NCBI GenBank assembly: GCA_963576725.1
Contig: OY755247.1
Location: 18,292,526 to 18,356,525 of the forward strand
Reading direction: 5' to 3'
Origin: Azorinus chamasolen
Lineage: Eukaryota > Mollusca > Bivalvia > Cardiida > Solecurtidae
DNA length: 64,000 bases
Under the pieces are notes generated by a model. That model did not search any database and was not told the origin of the DNA. It saw only the letters and a program-made list of their open reading frames with translations. Positions within the stretch are counted from its first letter, which is position 1, and each line of letters starts with the position of its first letter. The position numbers and the translations under genes were made by a program. Of the stretch, positions 1 to 10,339 are shown in pieces.

Positions 1-206
1 CTATCCAGCACCTGACTCGCATTTGCGAACAGTTTGGATCCAGATTAACGCCGTATAACCCAGCGTCTGATCAGGATCAAATCTGTTCGACATTCGGTTA
101 GTAGTTTCTCTTAAAGCTCCATAGAGACAGTAGTCAACGTAGCACAATATATCAAAATTTGAGGGAACATATTTTTTTCTTTTTCACAGCAGGGTAAAGG
201 GTTATT
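1..206 (+). mobile_element. T4 TTAA element, right part, cut by window start
   Basis: The core near 24-90 reads GCGAACAGTTTGGATCCAG then CGTCTGATCAGGATC, the T4 hairpin with a long central loop. A decayed right end (GGGTAAAGGGTTA) lies near 192-205. The left end is outside the window. Confidence 0.5.
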
Positions 207-459
207 AATGAACGATTACCAATTATTAGGACAATTAAATCGTGATAAGAAGATAACTTGTCACGACTTTTCACTCACAGGTTATCCATGGATGCAAAGT
301 GGCTTTATCCTGGTGCTATTTTTAGAATAGCATATATCATGTCGTCTAGTTGCAACATTGCAACAAAGGCCGATTGACCTAATTTATGTGCAGTGTTATT
401 TATACACTTAATTATAGCTTATGTAATATTAGTCTGACACGGGTGTATCTGTAATCATT
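207..459. other. no recognisable feature
   Basis: AT-rich sequence. I see no element end, hairpin or coding signal. Confidence 0.4.
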
Positions 460-656
460 CAAAGCAACAGATAAAGGTCCGTACTCAAATTTTATACTAA
501 AATCGTAATTTCTCTACCAAACTCAATGTTGTGGCCACTCTTTAAATCGTCTCGAAGGGATGATTCAAAAGTGGTCACATCATAGGGTTTCGTGGAAAAA
601 TAAAGGAGTTATACTTGAAAATGTTTTAATTTATGCACCTTATCTGGGCCTCTGAG
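460..656 (-). mobile_element. H family (hAT-like) MITE, decayed
   Basis: It begins AAAGCAACAGATAAAGGTCC and ends CACCTTATCTGGGCCTCTGAG, the H inverted ends. The centre holds CTCTACCAAACTCAATG paired with CATAGGGTTTCGTGG around a TTTAAATCGTCTCGAAGGGA loop. Arms have several mismatches, so this is an old copy. Confidence 0.6.
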
Positions 657-662
657 TCATCT

Positions 663-725
663 AGCGAACACTTTGCATCCAGGAGTGACGCCGAATAATT
701 CACGTCTTATTAGGATGCGAGGTAG
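663..725 (+). mobile_element. T4 core remnant
   Basis: GCGAACACTTTGCATCCAG, then GACGCCGAATAATTC and an imperfect GTCTTATTAGGATGC arm. It ends directly before a T1 element. Confidence 0.4.
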
Positions 726-732
726 TTTGACA

Positions 733-961
733 TTAACCCGTTCCTTCATATTGATGACTTTTGACGACTCTGTAAAAGTCACTTTGTGAAACCATTGTGA
801 TAAATAGAGCATTTGCTCCTATAGGAGCAAATGCTCTATTTATCACAATGGTTTCAAATTACAAAATTCTAAAACTTTCCTTTTCTGTAGTTAATTCTCC
901 TGTTCGGTAGATTTATTCAAAGAGGTTGTATCTAAAAATAGTCTATGAGATAATGGGTTAA
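733..961 (+). mobile_element. T1 TTAA MITE, intact
   Basis: Bounded by TTAA with ends CCCGTTCCTTCATA and TATGAGATAATGGG. The centre is a nearly perfect hairpin (about 785-859): ACCATTGTGATAAATAGAGC, ATTTGCTCCTATAGGAGC and the mirrored arm. Length about 229 bp, typical of the family. TTAA plus CCC/GGG ends fits a non-autonomous piggyBac-type element. No coding content. Confidence 0.85.
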
Positions 962-1405
962 GGTCATGTTTTGTGTAATAAGTCAGTTTGAAAGAAATGT
1001 TCTAATGACAAAAGTTGTGCTCAACAGGTTAAGGTACATGCACAAGGCCACGTTTCCCAGCTCTAACTATTGAAGGAGGAAACCTTAGAAGGTGTTGCTA
1101 TTTTTGCTGCACCTTATCTGGCATTACGTGTCAACACGAGTGTACTTACATAATTGACACCCCTCCTGAAACAGAATATCTTAATTGCAAAAAAAATAAT
1201 ACTTGCACGAATCTACGATGACAAATAAGGACACATCTTTGAAAAAAGAAAATATCAATTAGGGAAGACGGCAATTGGAAATTGAATGTTTCAAAGATGT
1301 TTTGACCTTTCACCCATTCAAACCCTGTATTGTTGTTACCCATTACATCTCCTCCGAGATGATTCTAATGAGTAGAAACAAGATAAGGGTGTGTGAAAAA
1401 TATAA
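962..1405. other. no recognisable feature
   Basis: Unassigned sequence with an A-rich run near 1189-1200. An ORF of 65 codons on the minus strand (1146-1343) has no recognisable motif. Confidence 0.35.
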
Positions 1406-1407
1406 TA

Positions 1408-1726
1408 CAGTTGAACTTCGATATCTCGAACTCGGATAACTCGAACTTCGGGATAACACGAACAGAAAGTTCAGTCCTTCCAAAACTTACAATACATAAT
1501 TGCTCTAAAATGTATCGCTACAGATATCTGGAAACACATGTCACAGCTTAATACAGGTCTAAAGTAATGCTGAAAGCTCCTATATGAGCTTTCATCATTA
1601 CTTTAGACCTGTATTAAGCTGTGGCATTGAGAAATTGTTCAGATTAGAAATCGGATGACTCGAACTTCTGTTATCTCGAACTAATTTGTATGGTCCCTTC
1701 ATGTTCGAGTTATCGAAGTTCAACTG
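1408..1726 (+). mobile_element. Pg-c pogo-like MITE, TA target
   Basis: Terminal inverted repeats CAGTTGAACTTCGATATC and GTTATCGAAGTTCAACTG are flanked by TA on both sides (1406-1407, 1727-1728). An internal hairpin at about 1542-1625 has arms with TTAATACAGGTCTAAAGTAA and the apex GAAAGCTCC..GAGCTTTC. CAGTNNAACTTCG ends with TA duplication are typical of pogo/Tigger-type non-autonomous elements. Confidence 0.8.
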
Positions 1727-1747
1727 TACATATACAAGTAACATGTA

Positions 1748-1951
1748 CAGTAAAACTTCGATTATTCGAATTTTCGTTATAGAAGAATTTAGACCCTTTT
1801 AGGTAGGTGGCTGCTTAATGCATGGTGAAAGTCATGCAGAAAGCTCCTAGAGGAACTTTCTGCATGACTTTCACCATGCATTAAGTTGCCACCTGTCTTA
1901 AAGATCGATAATAATACGTATTTTAGTGTTCGAATAATCGAAGTTTTACTA
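1748..1951 (+). mobile_element. Pg-d pogo-like MITE
   Basis: Ends CAGTAAAACTTCGATTATTC and GAATAATCGAAGTTTTACTA, TA on both flanks. The hairpin core reads GTGGCTGCTTAATGCATGG, apex GAAAGCTCCTAGAGGAAC. Length 204 bp; a sister copy lies at 7417. Confidence 0.8.
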
Positions 1952-1953
1952 TA

Positions 1954-2493
1954 TTTTAGTGATTACGTAAGAATTCCAAAAATAGTAACATTATCAAATG
2001 TTCTGATGACTGTTTGACACTGGTAAATATGACGTGTCAATATCTGAGAAAGCTTTAACAAAGGGTGTTACTGTTCTATAATTCATAGTCATACTTTATG
2101 TTGACCTATGGTGGCATATGTTAGTGTATATTTCGCAGATATCGCAGTTTTGTTATTAACACAAACAGCTGTTGCATCAAGTCATTCTTTATGAAACATG
2201 AGAGTACATGTACGCTGTACAATATAAAAAGAAAAATCAATAACAAACAAAAGCAAAACCAATTGAACTAATGGGATCAGTGGTGTTTATACAATTAAGC
2301 TTTATAGTAATCATCCAGTAGCAGTGAAACAGAGCAATGTATAAAGCCGTACATGTATACTAAAGCCATTATATCTCCACCAGATTACTGGTTGTGACCA
2401 GTTTGTAATCATCTGATTCTCGAAGGATCGTGGTCGCAAAGTAGAGTTTTTGAGAATTAAAGATTAAGACAATACATGTATAAATGTAATTAT
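1954..2493. other. no recognisable feature
   Basis: AT-rich, with several TACATG/CATGTA steps. I see no element ends or hairpins. Confidence 0.35.
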
Positions 2494-2929
2494 CGGAGCA
2501 ATAGAAACACGCGCGTACTCACTCACTTAAAGCAATAGAAACACGTGCGTACTCACTCACTTAAATCGTCATTTCTCCACCAAACCCCATGTTGTGACCA
2601 CTCTTTAAAGAGTGGTCACAGCAAAAGAATTGGTGGGGAAATAAAGAAGTTATTTTTGAAAATGGTTTAACCCATTCCCTGATAACGACTTTTGACAACT
2701 CTGTGAAAGTCACTTTGTGAAACCATTGTGATAAATAGAGCATTTGCTCCTATAGGAGCAAATGCTCTATTTATCACAATGGTTTCAAACTACAAAATTC
2801 TAAAAAAATCCTTTTCTCTAGTTAATGATCCTTTTCGGTAGATACATTCAAAGATGTTGTATCTAAAATTAACCTATGAGGGTATGGGTTTAATGTACGC
2901 ATCTTATCTGAACCTTAAAGTGCATATAA
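2494..2929 (-). mobile_element. H family MITE interrupted by T1
   Basis: The left end GAGCAATAGAAACACGCGCG is followed by a 34-36 bp near-copy of itself (2530-2563), so the end is duplicated. The hairpin TTTCTCCACCAAACCCCATG / GGTGGGGAAATAAAG follows. The right end (GTACGCATCTTATCTGAACC) resumes after a T1 insertion at a TTAA inside the element. Confidence 0.65.
2667..2893 (+). mobile_element. T1 TTAA MITE nested in H
   Basis: TTAACCCATTCCCTGATAACG on the left and TATGAGGGTATGGGTTTAA on the right, with a perfect ATTTGCTCCTATAGGAGC hairpin. H sequence lies on both sides, so this insertion is younger than the host. Confidence 0.85.
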
Positions 2930-3091
2930 TTCTGTTGAAATCTTATTCTCAGTGTATCCCTACTCATATATAAGTAATCTAAGTACTTTACACCCAGGGA
3001 GACCAGTCTGGCAGTAATATACATATTTACATATATACTGATCATAGTCTTGATTGGTAACAGGATAAGGTGCTTACTATAATGATGTTTT

Positions 3092-3269
3092 CGTCATGGC
3101 TACACTTCCGGATCCTGATTCCAACTTCCTGTTTATACTTTTACCAGTGTTGAAATGACGCTTGAATGAAGATTTCAAACAAAACTTGGTAAACTAAATA
3201 CAAATGTATGTAGAATAATTGTCGTCATGACTACACTTCCGGCTCCGGATTCCAACTTCCTGTTTATAG
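3092..3269 (+). repeat. spaced direct repeat, about 40-50 bp
   Basis: CGTCATGGCTACACTTCCGG..TTCCAACTTCCTGTTTATA at 3092-3140 recurs at 3232-3269 with a few changes (CGTCATGACTACACTTCCGG). The intervening 90 bp are unrelated. I do not recognise the family. Confidence 0.6.
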
Positions 3270-3405
3270 TTTCCGTATTTACTATTTAGAGACAGCGGTA
3301 AAATGATTCACCTGGGTCTGGACGGTTTGCAAAAAAAAACATTAATTGTTCAGTAATTTAACCGCAGCCAGTATTACCAGTTTAGATCATGTGCGCTGTA
3401 GCTAT

Positions 3406-3870
3406 TTCACCCTTTCCTTCATATAAATGTGTTGTTTTTTTCACGTTCTTACAAAGAGAGTATGCCCAGATCAGACGGCTCCTACAGGAGCTGTCTGATC
3501 AGGTTCTGCTTTATTTGCTTCTGATATTATGGTAGATCAAACTACATAGTTTTTGCCAATACCAAACATGTATATGTATATACATGTATAGTAAAACCTC
3601 TCTATAAAGACCACTAGATTACATCAAGTATTTAGTGTTAAATGCAGGTGGCTGCTTAAAGCAAGGTGGGAGTAAAACAACGCTCCTATAGGAGCGTTCT
3701 GTTTTACTTTCACATTGCTTTAAGCAGCCACCTGTCCTAAATACCAACTAATTAACACAATTTAGTGGCCGTTATAGAGACGTTTTAGGCCGTTATAGAG
3801 ACGTGTTATAAAAAATCAGCTAATAAATATCCATGTTATTATTTCTTACAAACTTATTTAATTCAGGAAG
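3406..3870 (+). mobile_element. T2 element split by Pg-a
   Basis: The left end TTCACCCTTTCCTTCATATA is a decayed TTAA end. Core GCCCAGATCAGACGGCTCC/GGAGCTGTCTGATCAGG. After the Pg-a insertion the T2 right arm resumes (AATCAGCTAATAAATATCC); the terminal GGGTTAA is lost. Confidence 0.6.
3589..3810 (+). mobile_element. Pg-a pogo-like MITE nested in T2
   Basis: Starts TAGTAAAACCTCTCTATAAAG and ends with GGCCGTTATAGAGACG, duplicated once (3770-3803). The core hairpin GTGGCTGCTTAAAGCAAGG has apex GCTCCTATAGGAGC. The doubled terminal repeat is a local tandem duplication. Confidence 0.7.
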
Positions 3871-3908
3871 TACATTGACACTTGTAAAGACAGGCAACAA
3901 GAAGCACA

Positions 3909-4003
3909 TTAACCATTGCCTTCATACAAACGCGTTTTCACGCATTTGCAAACAGAGTAGACCCAGATCAGACGGCTCATATAAGAGCCATGTGATTAGG
4001 GTC
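3909..4003 (+). mobile_element. T2b left half
   Basis: TTAACCATTGCCTTCATACA, then TTCACGCATTTGCAAACAGA and CCCAGATCAGACGGCTC. Truncated just after the hairpin. Confidence 0.6.
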
Positions 4004-4010
4004 TATTAGG

Positions 4011-4133
4011 CATGCGGTAGCTCAATGCAGGTCAAAGTAATGCAGAACGCTCCTATGTATTAAGCAACCACTTGTTTTTAAGACCTCTATGTTCAGTAAA
4101 TGAATGACCGCTCAAGACAGGTTCTATTGTATT
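4011..4133 (+). mobile_element. Pg-f fragment
   Basis: GTAGCTCAATGCAGGTCAAA, apex AACGCTCCTATG, and the right end CTCAAGACAGGTTCTATTGTA. The left terminal repeat is missing. Confidence 0.5.
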
Positions 4134-4351
4134 CAAACCCGAGTTTTAAGTATTTAATTTATTAGTATAACAAGTCTTATAAAAACCGTATACTTAGAGT
4201 AGTAACAGTAATAAAACATGTACACCGGCAATAAAAGTTCTCTGCTCAAGCCTATCAAAGTCAGTGAATAATCGATTTATTACAAAACAATGTTTGGTCA
4301 TGCATTATTTATGGTCACAGACATGTACCATAAAGCCATTAGACCTGTCAC

Positions 4352-4490
4352 TAACTTTTAACTCTGTTGGCACCAACTAAATTTTACACAATGTCATCTG
4401 CTAAAAGCGTCAGGGTTCCCGTTGTTATCAAAATATCAGTTGTGTCTCAGACAGTTCAAACATTGGATCCTGATGAGACTAACAATACAA
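4352..4490 (+). mobile_element. degenerate T4/T6-like element
   Basis: TTAACTCTGTTGGCACCAAC resembles the T6 end and GGATCCTGATGAGAC the T4 core arm. No clear right end. Weak assignment. Confidence 0.3.
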
Positions 4491-4611
4491 AGGATTTATC
4501 CAGAAGCCACAATGCAACCCAGGTGCCCTTCAAAACACCCAGGCCCTTCATATGTTGAGAGTCTATTCACATCTCGAGGACTCGGCCTAAAAACTGGTGT
4601 ATCTACATTCT

Positions 4612-4845
4612 TTTACCCTTTCCCTCATAATAAACGCATTTTCACGCATTTGCAAACCGAGAAGACCCAGATCAGACGGCTCCTACAGGAGCCGTCTGAT
4701 CAGGGTTTGCTCTGTTTGTTTTTGACATTATGTAGATCTGATTCTACGGTTTTTGTCAAAGCAAGAACGTTCCTTGAATAGTTTTAAGAATTAGCTAATA
4801 AATATTCCCACGGTCATTATTTCTTCCATGAATATTTGAATTCAT
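4612..4845 (+). mobile_element. T2 element, right end decayed
   Basis: TTTACCCTTTCCCTCATAAT then the full core GACCCAGATCAGACGGCTCC / GGAGCCGTCTGATCAGGG. The right arm ends near TTCTTCCATGAATATT without GGGTTAA. Confidence 0.7.
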
Positions 4846-4984
4846 ACTCGTGGTCCCTCTTTTCATATTATGGAAACAATGGTATCTCACATTTCTTTAC
4901 GATTTGACGTCTCCTCTGTACCCCAACTGTTCGCAAACGCCTTCACGAATTCGCCCAGCATATTGTAGTTACTCAATAAACATG

Positions 4985-5090
4985 CCTTTCTAATCTATGC
5001 CTTTGGAAACAGTAGTCCTGAGTCGTCTGGTCAGGGTCTGCTCTGTTTGCTCATGAAATAAATTAAATTAACATGTAGATATGATTCCGG
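4985..5090 (+). mobile_element. T2a remnant
   Basis: CTATGCCTTTGGAAACAGTAG, GTCTGGTCAGGGTCTGCTCT, GTTTGCTCATGAAAT: the central and early right part of T2a. Both ends are lost. Confidence 0.45.
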
Positions 5091-5490
5091 TCACACGACT
5101 TACCGGAATCGGCTTTCTGAACCGGAATCGACTTGTAGGGAACCGGAATGCCATTATATATGTACATGTATATTTTTCTACAGTTTCTACTATGGTCGGA
5201 AATGTATGTGCCCATGTGCCCTTACAAAACTTAAGTCAACTAACATTCATAATGTCATTATTTCTTACATTGCCACTTGTGGAGTAAAAGGTTAACAGTT
5301 ATGCCCTAAGCGTGTTAATTACATCGGCCTGGAGTGGTGTTAAAATCAACAATGACCACTCGACACTTAACCACTTCCCCATTGAAGATTCATATATGAA
5401 AAATTGACATCATCGATACTCATCAGCTGACATTATAAACTGACACACGTACACAGGATGTTTTTGTAGTGGTAGAAACTGCATAGTCAG
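5091..5490. other. no recognisable feature
   Basis: Contains a short local repeat of ACCGGAATCG/GAACCGGAAT near 5101-5150. Nothing else is assignable. Confidence 0.35.
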
Positions 5491-5493
5491 ATC

Positions 5494-5622
5494 TTTTAAA
5501 ATTTATATTTTAGCAAACTGAATAGACCCTGATCAGGCGGCTCCAAGAGAAGTCGTGCCGTCTAATCTTGGTCTACTCCGTTTGCAAATGCGTGGAAAAA
5601 TCGTTTGTATGATTGGAACCCT
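5494..5622 (-). mobile_element. T2 remnant
   Basis: AGCAAACTGAATAGACCCTGA ..GGTCTACTCCGTTTGCAAAT then GCGTGGAAAAATCG. The GACCCTGAT arm comes first, so the copy is in minus orientation. Confidence 0.55.
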
Positions 5623-5798
5623 TCGCCACGGTCGCTGGAAATCTACTCATACAATAAGTAACATAGCATTAGTTAGCTACAATTTGTGAATATTTTGCAA
5701 ACATTTGGGATAACCTGCATGAGCTCCCTCTGCATTACTTTCATTCTGCATTAAGTTACCACCTGCTTTACTGTCTTTTGATTTCGAATTCGAAGTAT

Positions 5799-5938
5799 TT
5801 AACCCTTTCGGTGTCAGTGACGAATCTCTGATAAATTATGCTTATAGACTATTATATAGTTTGGATCCAGAAATGGAAGTAAAATGAACAACTTAAAGTT
5901 GTAACAGACGACGCATTTTGCAGACGCGAAAGGGACCA
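5799..5938 (+). mobile_element. T4 element with deleted core
   Basis: TTAACCCTTTCGGTGTCAGTG to GTAACAGACGACGC and GCAGACGCGAAAGGG. The two ends are preserved but most of the central hairpin is gone, leaving TTTGGATCCAG only. Confidence 0.6.
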
Positions 5939-5959
5939 ACTCTTATCCGGCTAAATGCG

Positions 5960-6040
5960 GCTTGATCACATTTGCAAACTGTTTGGATCCAGATTTACTC
6001 GACGTCTCACCAGGATCCAAACTGTTTGTCTAAATGCGTT
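5960..6040 (+). mobile_element. T4 core
   Basis: GCAAACTGTTTGGATCCAGA, loop TTTACTCGACGTCTC, then ACCAGGATCCAAACTGTTTG. Isolated core next to the previous T4 copy. Confidence 0.55.
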
Positions 6041-6121
6041 AAATGAAAAATATACAGCTTATCAACTTTTGAGTAGTCGATGATAAGGGTCAGTCATATG
6101 AATACGAGTAGTGTGTAAGTC

Positions 6122-6291
6122 CTGGGTCCATGCTTATAAAGCTTTTAGTTGAGTCTGAGTTTCGTTCTCAAGCTTTTGATTGGTCAGATTTGAGTTCTCA
6201 AGCTTTTGATTGGCTTGGCTCAAATCTGACCAATCAAAAACTTGAGAACGAACTCAGACTCAACTAAAAGTTTTATAAGCATGGACCCTGG
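6122..6291 (+). mobile_element. D family palindrome
   Basis: A near-perfect inverted repeat: CTGGGTCCATGCTTATAAAG ... TTTTATAAGCATGGACCCTGG, with arms containing TTTTAGTTGAGTCTGAG and GTTCTCAAGCTTTTGATTGG. The left arm carries an extra tandem copy of CTCAAGCTTTTGATTGG, making the arms unequal. No known terminal motif; superfamily unassigned. Confidence 0.75.
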
Positions 6292-6631
6292 TTGCTGTAA
6301 ATGAATTCGAGTACTGAATATATCCTGGTTTCTGTAAAAGCAATTGAGCGGTATGAAGCAGACGACAAGTCAGATTTGTCAATGGGCGTCTACATCCGGG
6401 AATCAAGCACCAACCCGAAAGTAACTGATTTTAAGACATAACCACTTAATGTATATTTGTGTACTTACAATGCAATTAACCATTGGACTGTTATATTTCC
6501 CAAGTAAAATCGTCCAACAGCAAACAGTGCGGAATCTGTCCATAGTGTTTCTCTTACTTGGGTCTACACTGTTTGCAAATACAAGTACACTAATTACCCG
6601 CACTCATAGTTAAGGAAATTAAATACCACGC

Positions 6632-6875
6632 TTAACCCTTTCCTCCATGTACACGCTTTTTCACGCATTTGCAAACAGAGTCGACCCAGATTAGACGGCT
6701 CCTATAGGAACCGTCTGATCAGGATCTGTACTATTTGCAAATGGAATTTGATAGTTCTGTTTCTTTACTTTCTAAAATGGCTAAAATGTTTCACATTCCA
6801 CATTAGAGCTATTTTGTCCATGAATATTCAGTAGGTACTGAAATTTGGAATAAATATAGAACAGGGAAAGGGTTA
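6632..6875 (+). mobile_element. T2b TTAA MITE
   Basis: TTAACCCTTTCCTCCATGTAC at the left and ATAGAACAGGGAAAGGGTTA at the right. Core GACCCAGATTAGACGGCTCC / GGAACCGTCTGATCAGG. The right arm has TATTCAGTAGGTACTGAAATT, diagnostic for T2b. Confidence 0.85.
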
Positions 6876-6910
6876 TGGAAATTAATACTATGTTTAAGTA
6901 TATACATATG

Positions 6911-7115
6911 CAGTAAAACCTCTCTATAACGGCCACTAAATTACATCAAATAGTTTGTGTTAGAAGCCCCTGTTCTAAGCTTATTACAAATTTCAATGTC
7001 TAAAGGAACTCTGTTTGCAGACGCATGAAATTACGTTTACATGAGGGAAAGGGTAAACGCTTTGCAAACAGGTAGACCTAGATCAGACAGCCCCTACAGG
7101 TCTATTCTGTTCGCT
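6911..7115 (+). mobile_element. mosaic of Pg-a end, T2b end and T2 core
   Basis: CAGTAAAACCTCTCTATAACG at 6911 is a solo Pg-a end. At about 7010-7053 a T2b end in minus orientation (ACATGAGGGAAAGGGTAAAC) follows, then at 7057-7115 a shortened T2 core (GCAAACAGGTAGACCTAGATC). Confidence 0.5.
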
Positions 7116-7140
7116 TGTTGATTTTGATGAACGATTTACC

Positions 7141-7216
7141 GAGTACAAAACTTAGACCCTGAAGATACGCCGAGTTATTTTGCGTCTCATCTGGATCCAA
7201 ACTGTTTGCAAATGCC
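7141..7216 (-). mobile_element. T4 core fragment
   Basis: Left arm ACTTAGACCCTGAAGATACG, loop CCGAGTTATTTTGCG, right arm TCTCATCTGGATCCAAACTG, then TTTGCAAATGCC. Confidence 0.5.
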
Positions 7217-7304
7217 AGCCAGGGCACATTATAGGTTAATGCAGAAAGAAACGTATGCACAAAGCTCCATTAGCATCTGCCTGCTCTTCTAGGTCCCGTG
7301 GTTT

Positions 7305-7754
7305 ATAAACCCTTTCCCTTACACAAGACCTTTGCAAACAGATTAGACCCAGATCAGATGGCTCCTGTAGGAACCGTCTGGTCAGACTATTCTCTGTTTG
7401 CCTATGAAATGATATACAGCAAACTCTCGATTATTCGAATTTTTGTTATAAACGAATTTAGACCCTTTTAGGCAGGTGGCTGCTTAATGCATGATGAAAG
7501 TCATGCAGAAAGCTCATAGAGGAGCTTTCTGAATGACTTTCACCATGCATTAAGCTGCCACCTGTCTTAAAGATCGATGATAATACGTATTTTAGTGTTC
7601 GGATAATCGAGGTTTTACTGTAGATCTGATACTTCAGTTTCTGCCTATAATAAAATAGCCAATATGCATATGCGGCGATAAAGAAAAATTGCAGCTAATA
7701 AATATTCATGATGTTATTATTTCTTACATGAATATTCAACAGGGAAAGGGTTAA
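7305..7754 (+). mobile_element. T2 element split by Pg-d
   Basis: The left end AAACCCTTTCCCTTACAC and core GACCCAGATCAGATGGCTCC are separated by a Pg-d insertion from the right arm (GATACTTCAGTTTCTGCC..), which ends AACAGGGAAAGGGTTAA at 7754. Confidence 0.8.
7417..7620 (+). mobile_element. Pg-d MITE nested in T2, TA duplicated
   Basis: CAGCAAACTCTCGATTATTC ... GATAATCGAGGTTTTACTG, with TA at 7415-7416 and 7621-7622. The T2 sequence reads through once the element is removed, which confirms TA duplication. Confidence 0.85.
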
Positions 7755-7912
7755 AATCGCTATGGTCGCTATAGAGATGCACTGCTTTAGTTACTACTGA
7801 CGTCTGGCATTCCTGCATCTCCTACCTTATCGGACTGAATCAACATGATCGATTTTTAGAGGCTGCTTGCAATACCTGTCTCAACTCGAAGATGTGATTA
7901 ATACAATGTGTC

Positions 7913-8147
7913 TTAACCCTTTCCTCCATAGTCTATTTTTAGACACAACCTCTTTGAATCAGTCTACCGAAAAGGAGCATTTACTAGAGAAAAAGGAAAA
8001 GTTTAATTTAAATTGTGTAGTTTTGAAACCATTGCGATAAATAGAGCATTTGATCCTATATGAGCAAATGCTCTATTTATCACAATGGTTTCATAAAGTG
8101 ACTTTTACAGAGGCGTAGAAAGGCGTATTTATGGAGGAAAGGGTTAA
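7913..8147 (-). mobile_element. T1 TTAA MITE
   Basis: TTAACCCTTTCCTCCATAGTC ... TATTTATGGAGGAAAGGGTTAA. Hairpin with TTTGATCCTATATGAGCAAA apex. In this copy the ends look like a T1/T2a hybrid (CTCCAT with T1 interior). Confidence 0.8.
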
Positions 8148-8289
8148 AACGTCGACTGTTTTAAATATTTTGATCTGCTGAAATTTCAAATATGTTTAAA
8201 CAATGACGACGGTTCTTGTTAAGTAAGTTCTGTCAAGTTACCTTTGTTCAAATTATATAGTCAAAACGTCTACAACAATTTTATGAAAG

Positions 8290-8487
8290 GAATCTTGACA
8301 TCATGTATGAGCTGATTTTTTATAATGGTACATGTATATGAAAACACAGAGATATTGTGGCTATGGCAGAAACAGTAGAATCAGATCTTTATTATATCAC
8401 AAATAAACAACAGCCCCTGATCAAACGGTATCTGATCTGGGTCTACTCTGTTTGCGAATAGGCTACTTATCGGGTAAAGGGTGGAAG
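8290..8487 (-). mobile_element. T2a fragment
   Basis: TTGACATCATGTATGAGCTG, then GGCAGAAACAGTAGAATCAG and GCCCCTGATCAAACGGT..GATCTGGGTCTACTCTG. Ends GGGTAAAGGG. Confidence 0.55.
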
Positions 8488-8910
8488 TGATACTATATAT
8501 TTTCCTTGTGCACAGTGACTCGTTTGTCATTGGCGAACCCATGAGAGCGTTCGGTTCTTGATCAGGAACATAACATATCTAGGCCCTACTACCCCATAAT
8601 ACTCTTGTGGGTTTTTTTAAAAAAAAAAAAGTCATCCATTGCAAGAGGAAAACGAAATATGGTTGAAATCCCTGAGTTTTAGAACAGAAGTAGACGATAT
8701 TACTCGCAGATTACAATTAACCTAACATGCTAAAGGGTAAATTCGAGACTACACACCTGAAATGAGGTTGGCCTTCAATACAGCCTGCTGGTTCAGTACC
8801 CGGAGGATACAATTTAAATGTTTAATTCTCACTCAAGCAGAAATACCCGTGTAGCGATTAAACCTTTGCTTCATGAATAAATGACTCAGTGAAAAATACC
8901 CTGCTGAAAC
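8488..8910. other. no recognisable feature
   Basis: Unassigned sequence with a T7/A10 low-complexity run at 8614-8631. Confidence 0.35.
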
Positions 8911-9158
8911 TTAAACCCTTTCCCTGTTCTATGTTTATTTCAAATTTTAATACCTACTGAATATTCATTGACAAAATAGTTATAATGAAATATGGAAGGT
9001 GGAACATTGTACCCATTTTAGAAACTAAAGAAACGGATCTTTCAAATTCCACAAGCAAACAGCAGACCCTGATCAGACGGCTCCTCTAGGAGCCGTCTGA
9101 TCTGGGTCTACTCTGTTTGCAAATGCGTAAAACACGTTTATATGAGGGAAAGGGTTAA
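8911..9158 (-). mobile_element. T2b TTAA MITE
   Basis: TTAAACCCTTTCCCTGTTCT to TATATGAGGGAAAGGGTTAA; core GACCCTGATCAGACGGCTCC / GGAGCCGTCTGATCTGGGTC. The copy is clean and shares its right TTAA with the next T2b. Confidence 0.85.
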
Positions 9159-9370
9159 ACCCCTTTCCTGTTCAATGTTTATTAGCATTAGTGAGCCAAA
9201 CTATTTTAAAGCGTCATTAACAAAGGCATTTTTGACTGTGCCAGAGGGTGTAGAATCAGGTCTATTCAATTCCATAAACAAGCAGAGCAGACCCTGATCA
9301 GACGGCTCCTGATCTGTGTCTACTCCGTTTGCAATTGCGTGAAAATGTGTTAATATGAAGGAATGGTTAA
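9155..9370 (-). mobile_element. T2b TTAA MITE, head-to-tail neighbour
   Basis: TTAAACCCCTTTCCTGTTCA to ATATGAAGGAATGGTTAA. The hairpin apex is reduced (GACCCTGATCAGACGGCTCC directly followed by TGATCTGTGTC). The interior left arm is rearranged. Confidence 0.7.
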
Positions 9371-9533
9371 GAAAAAAATGACCAAACAAATGAAGTATCA
9401 TATCAAAGTTGGATGTGGTAACTATGGAAACATTAAAGGCAAACAAAGTGTACTTTTACAGCCGGGAATACACGTGACCTATTTCAACATTTTGCCCACA
9501 GCTACTGAAACTAGTACCCGGATGAGGTTGGTT

Positions 9534-9718
9534 TAGACTATTTTTAGACCTAGTCTCTTTGAATAAATCTACCGAAAGGGAGCATTTAGTTCAGAAAAGG
9601 AAACTTTTAGAATTATGTACTTTTGAAATCATTGTGCTAAGTAGAGGATTTGCTCCTATGGAGCAAATGCTCTATTTCTCACAGTGGTTTCAGAAAATGA
9701 AGAAGGAGGGAATGGGCT
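9534..9718 (-). mobile_element. T1 element, left end lost
   Basis: GACTATTTTTAGACCTAGTC, TCTACCGAAAGGGAGCATTT, hairpin apex GATTTGCTCCTATGGAGCAA, and right end GAAGGAGGGAATGGGCTA. Confidence 0.7.
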
Positions 9719-9842
9719 ATGTCGCCGTAGGAAAACTCATAGAAGTACACAGGTTAAAGAAGATACATTCATTTTTTTTTTTTAGTCATAAATTACTGAA
9801 CTAAGTTACAAGATCAATGAACGCACTCATGGATTGCGTTAT

Positions 9843-10065
9843 TTAACCAATTCCCTCATATTGACGACTCTGTAAAAGTCACTTTGTGAAACCATTGTGA
9901 TAAATAGAGCATTTGCTCCTGTAGGAGCAAATGCTCTATTTATCACAATGGTTTCAAACTACAAAAAATCTAAAAAAAAATCCTTTTCTCTAGTTAATGC
10001 TCCTTTTCGGTAGATTAATCCAAAAGAGGTTGTGTCTAAAAAGAGCCTATGAGGTAATGGGTTAA
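9843..10065 (+). mobile_element. T1 TTAA MITE
   Basis: TTAACCAATTCCCTCATATTG to CCTATGAGGTAATGGGTTAA with an essentially perfect central hairpin (apex GCTCCTGTAGGAGC). Confidence 0.85.
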
Positions 10066-10339
10066 ACTTCCACCTGCTGAAAAATATAACGTCTGGTCAC
10101 ACGCTGTTGAACTTTTCACCGACTTCGGATTAGGACAAAACTGCCCAAGGCGTCACACAGTTTTAATACTTATAAGACGCTTAGTTTCTCGACGATATTT
10201 CATCTGAACGCATACTGCTTGCATTTCCATTTTGTTGAAAAGCAAATGCAACAATATTTCACATTGAAGCAACCATGCGTAAAGCTATAAAATGCGAAAT
10301 AAGGTTTTATCCCCCACATTTTGCTGATGTTGTATTACC
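10066..10339. other. no recognisable feature
   Basis: Unassigned sequence between T1 and T3; no element ends seen. Confidence 0.35.

Noticed and set aside
789..857. T1 hairpin as a microRNA gene or bacterial-type terminator
   Set aside because: At least twenty copies with transposon ends exist in this window, so it is a MITE; individual copies could still feed small RNA pathways.
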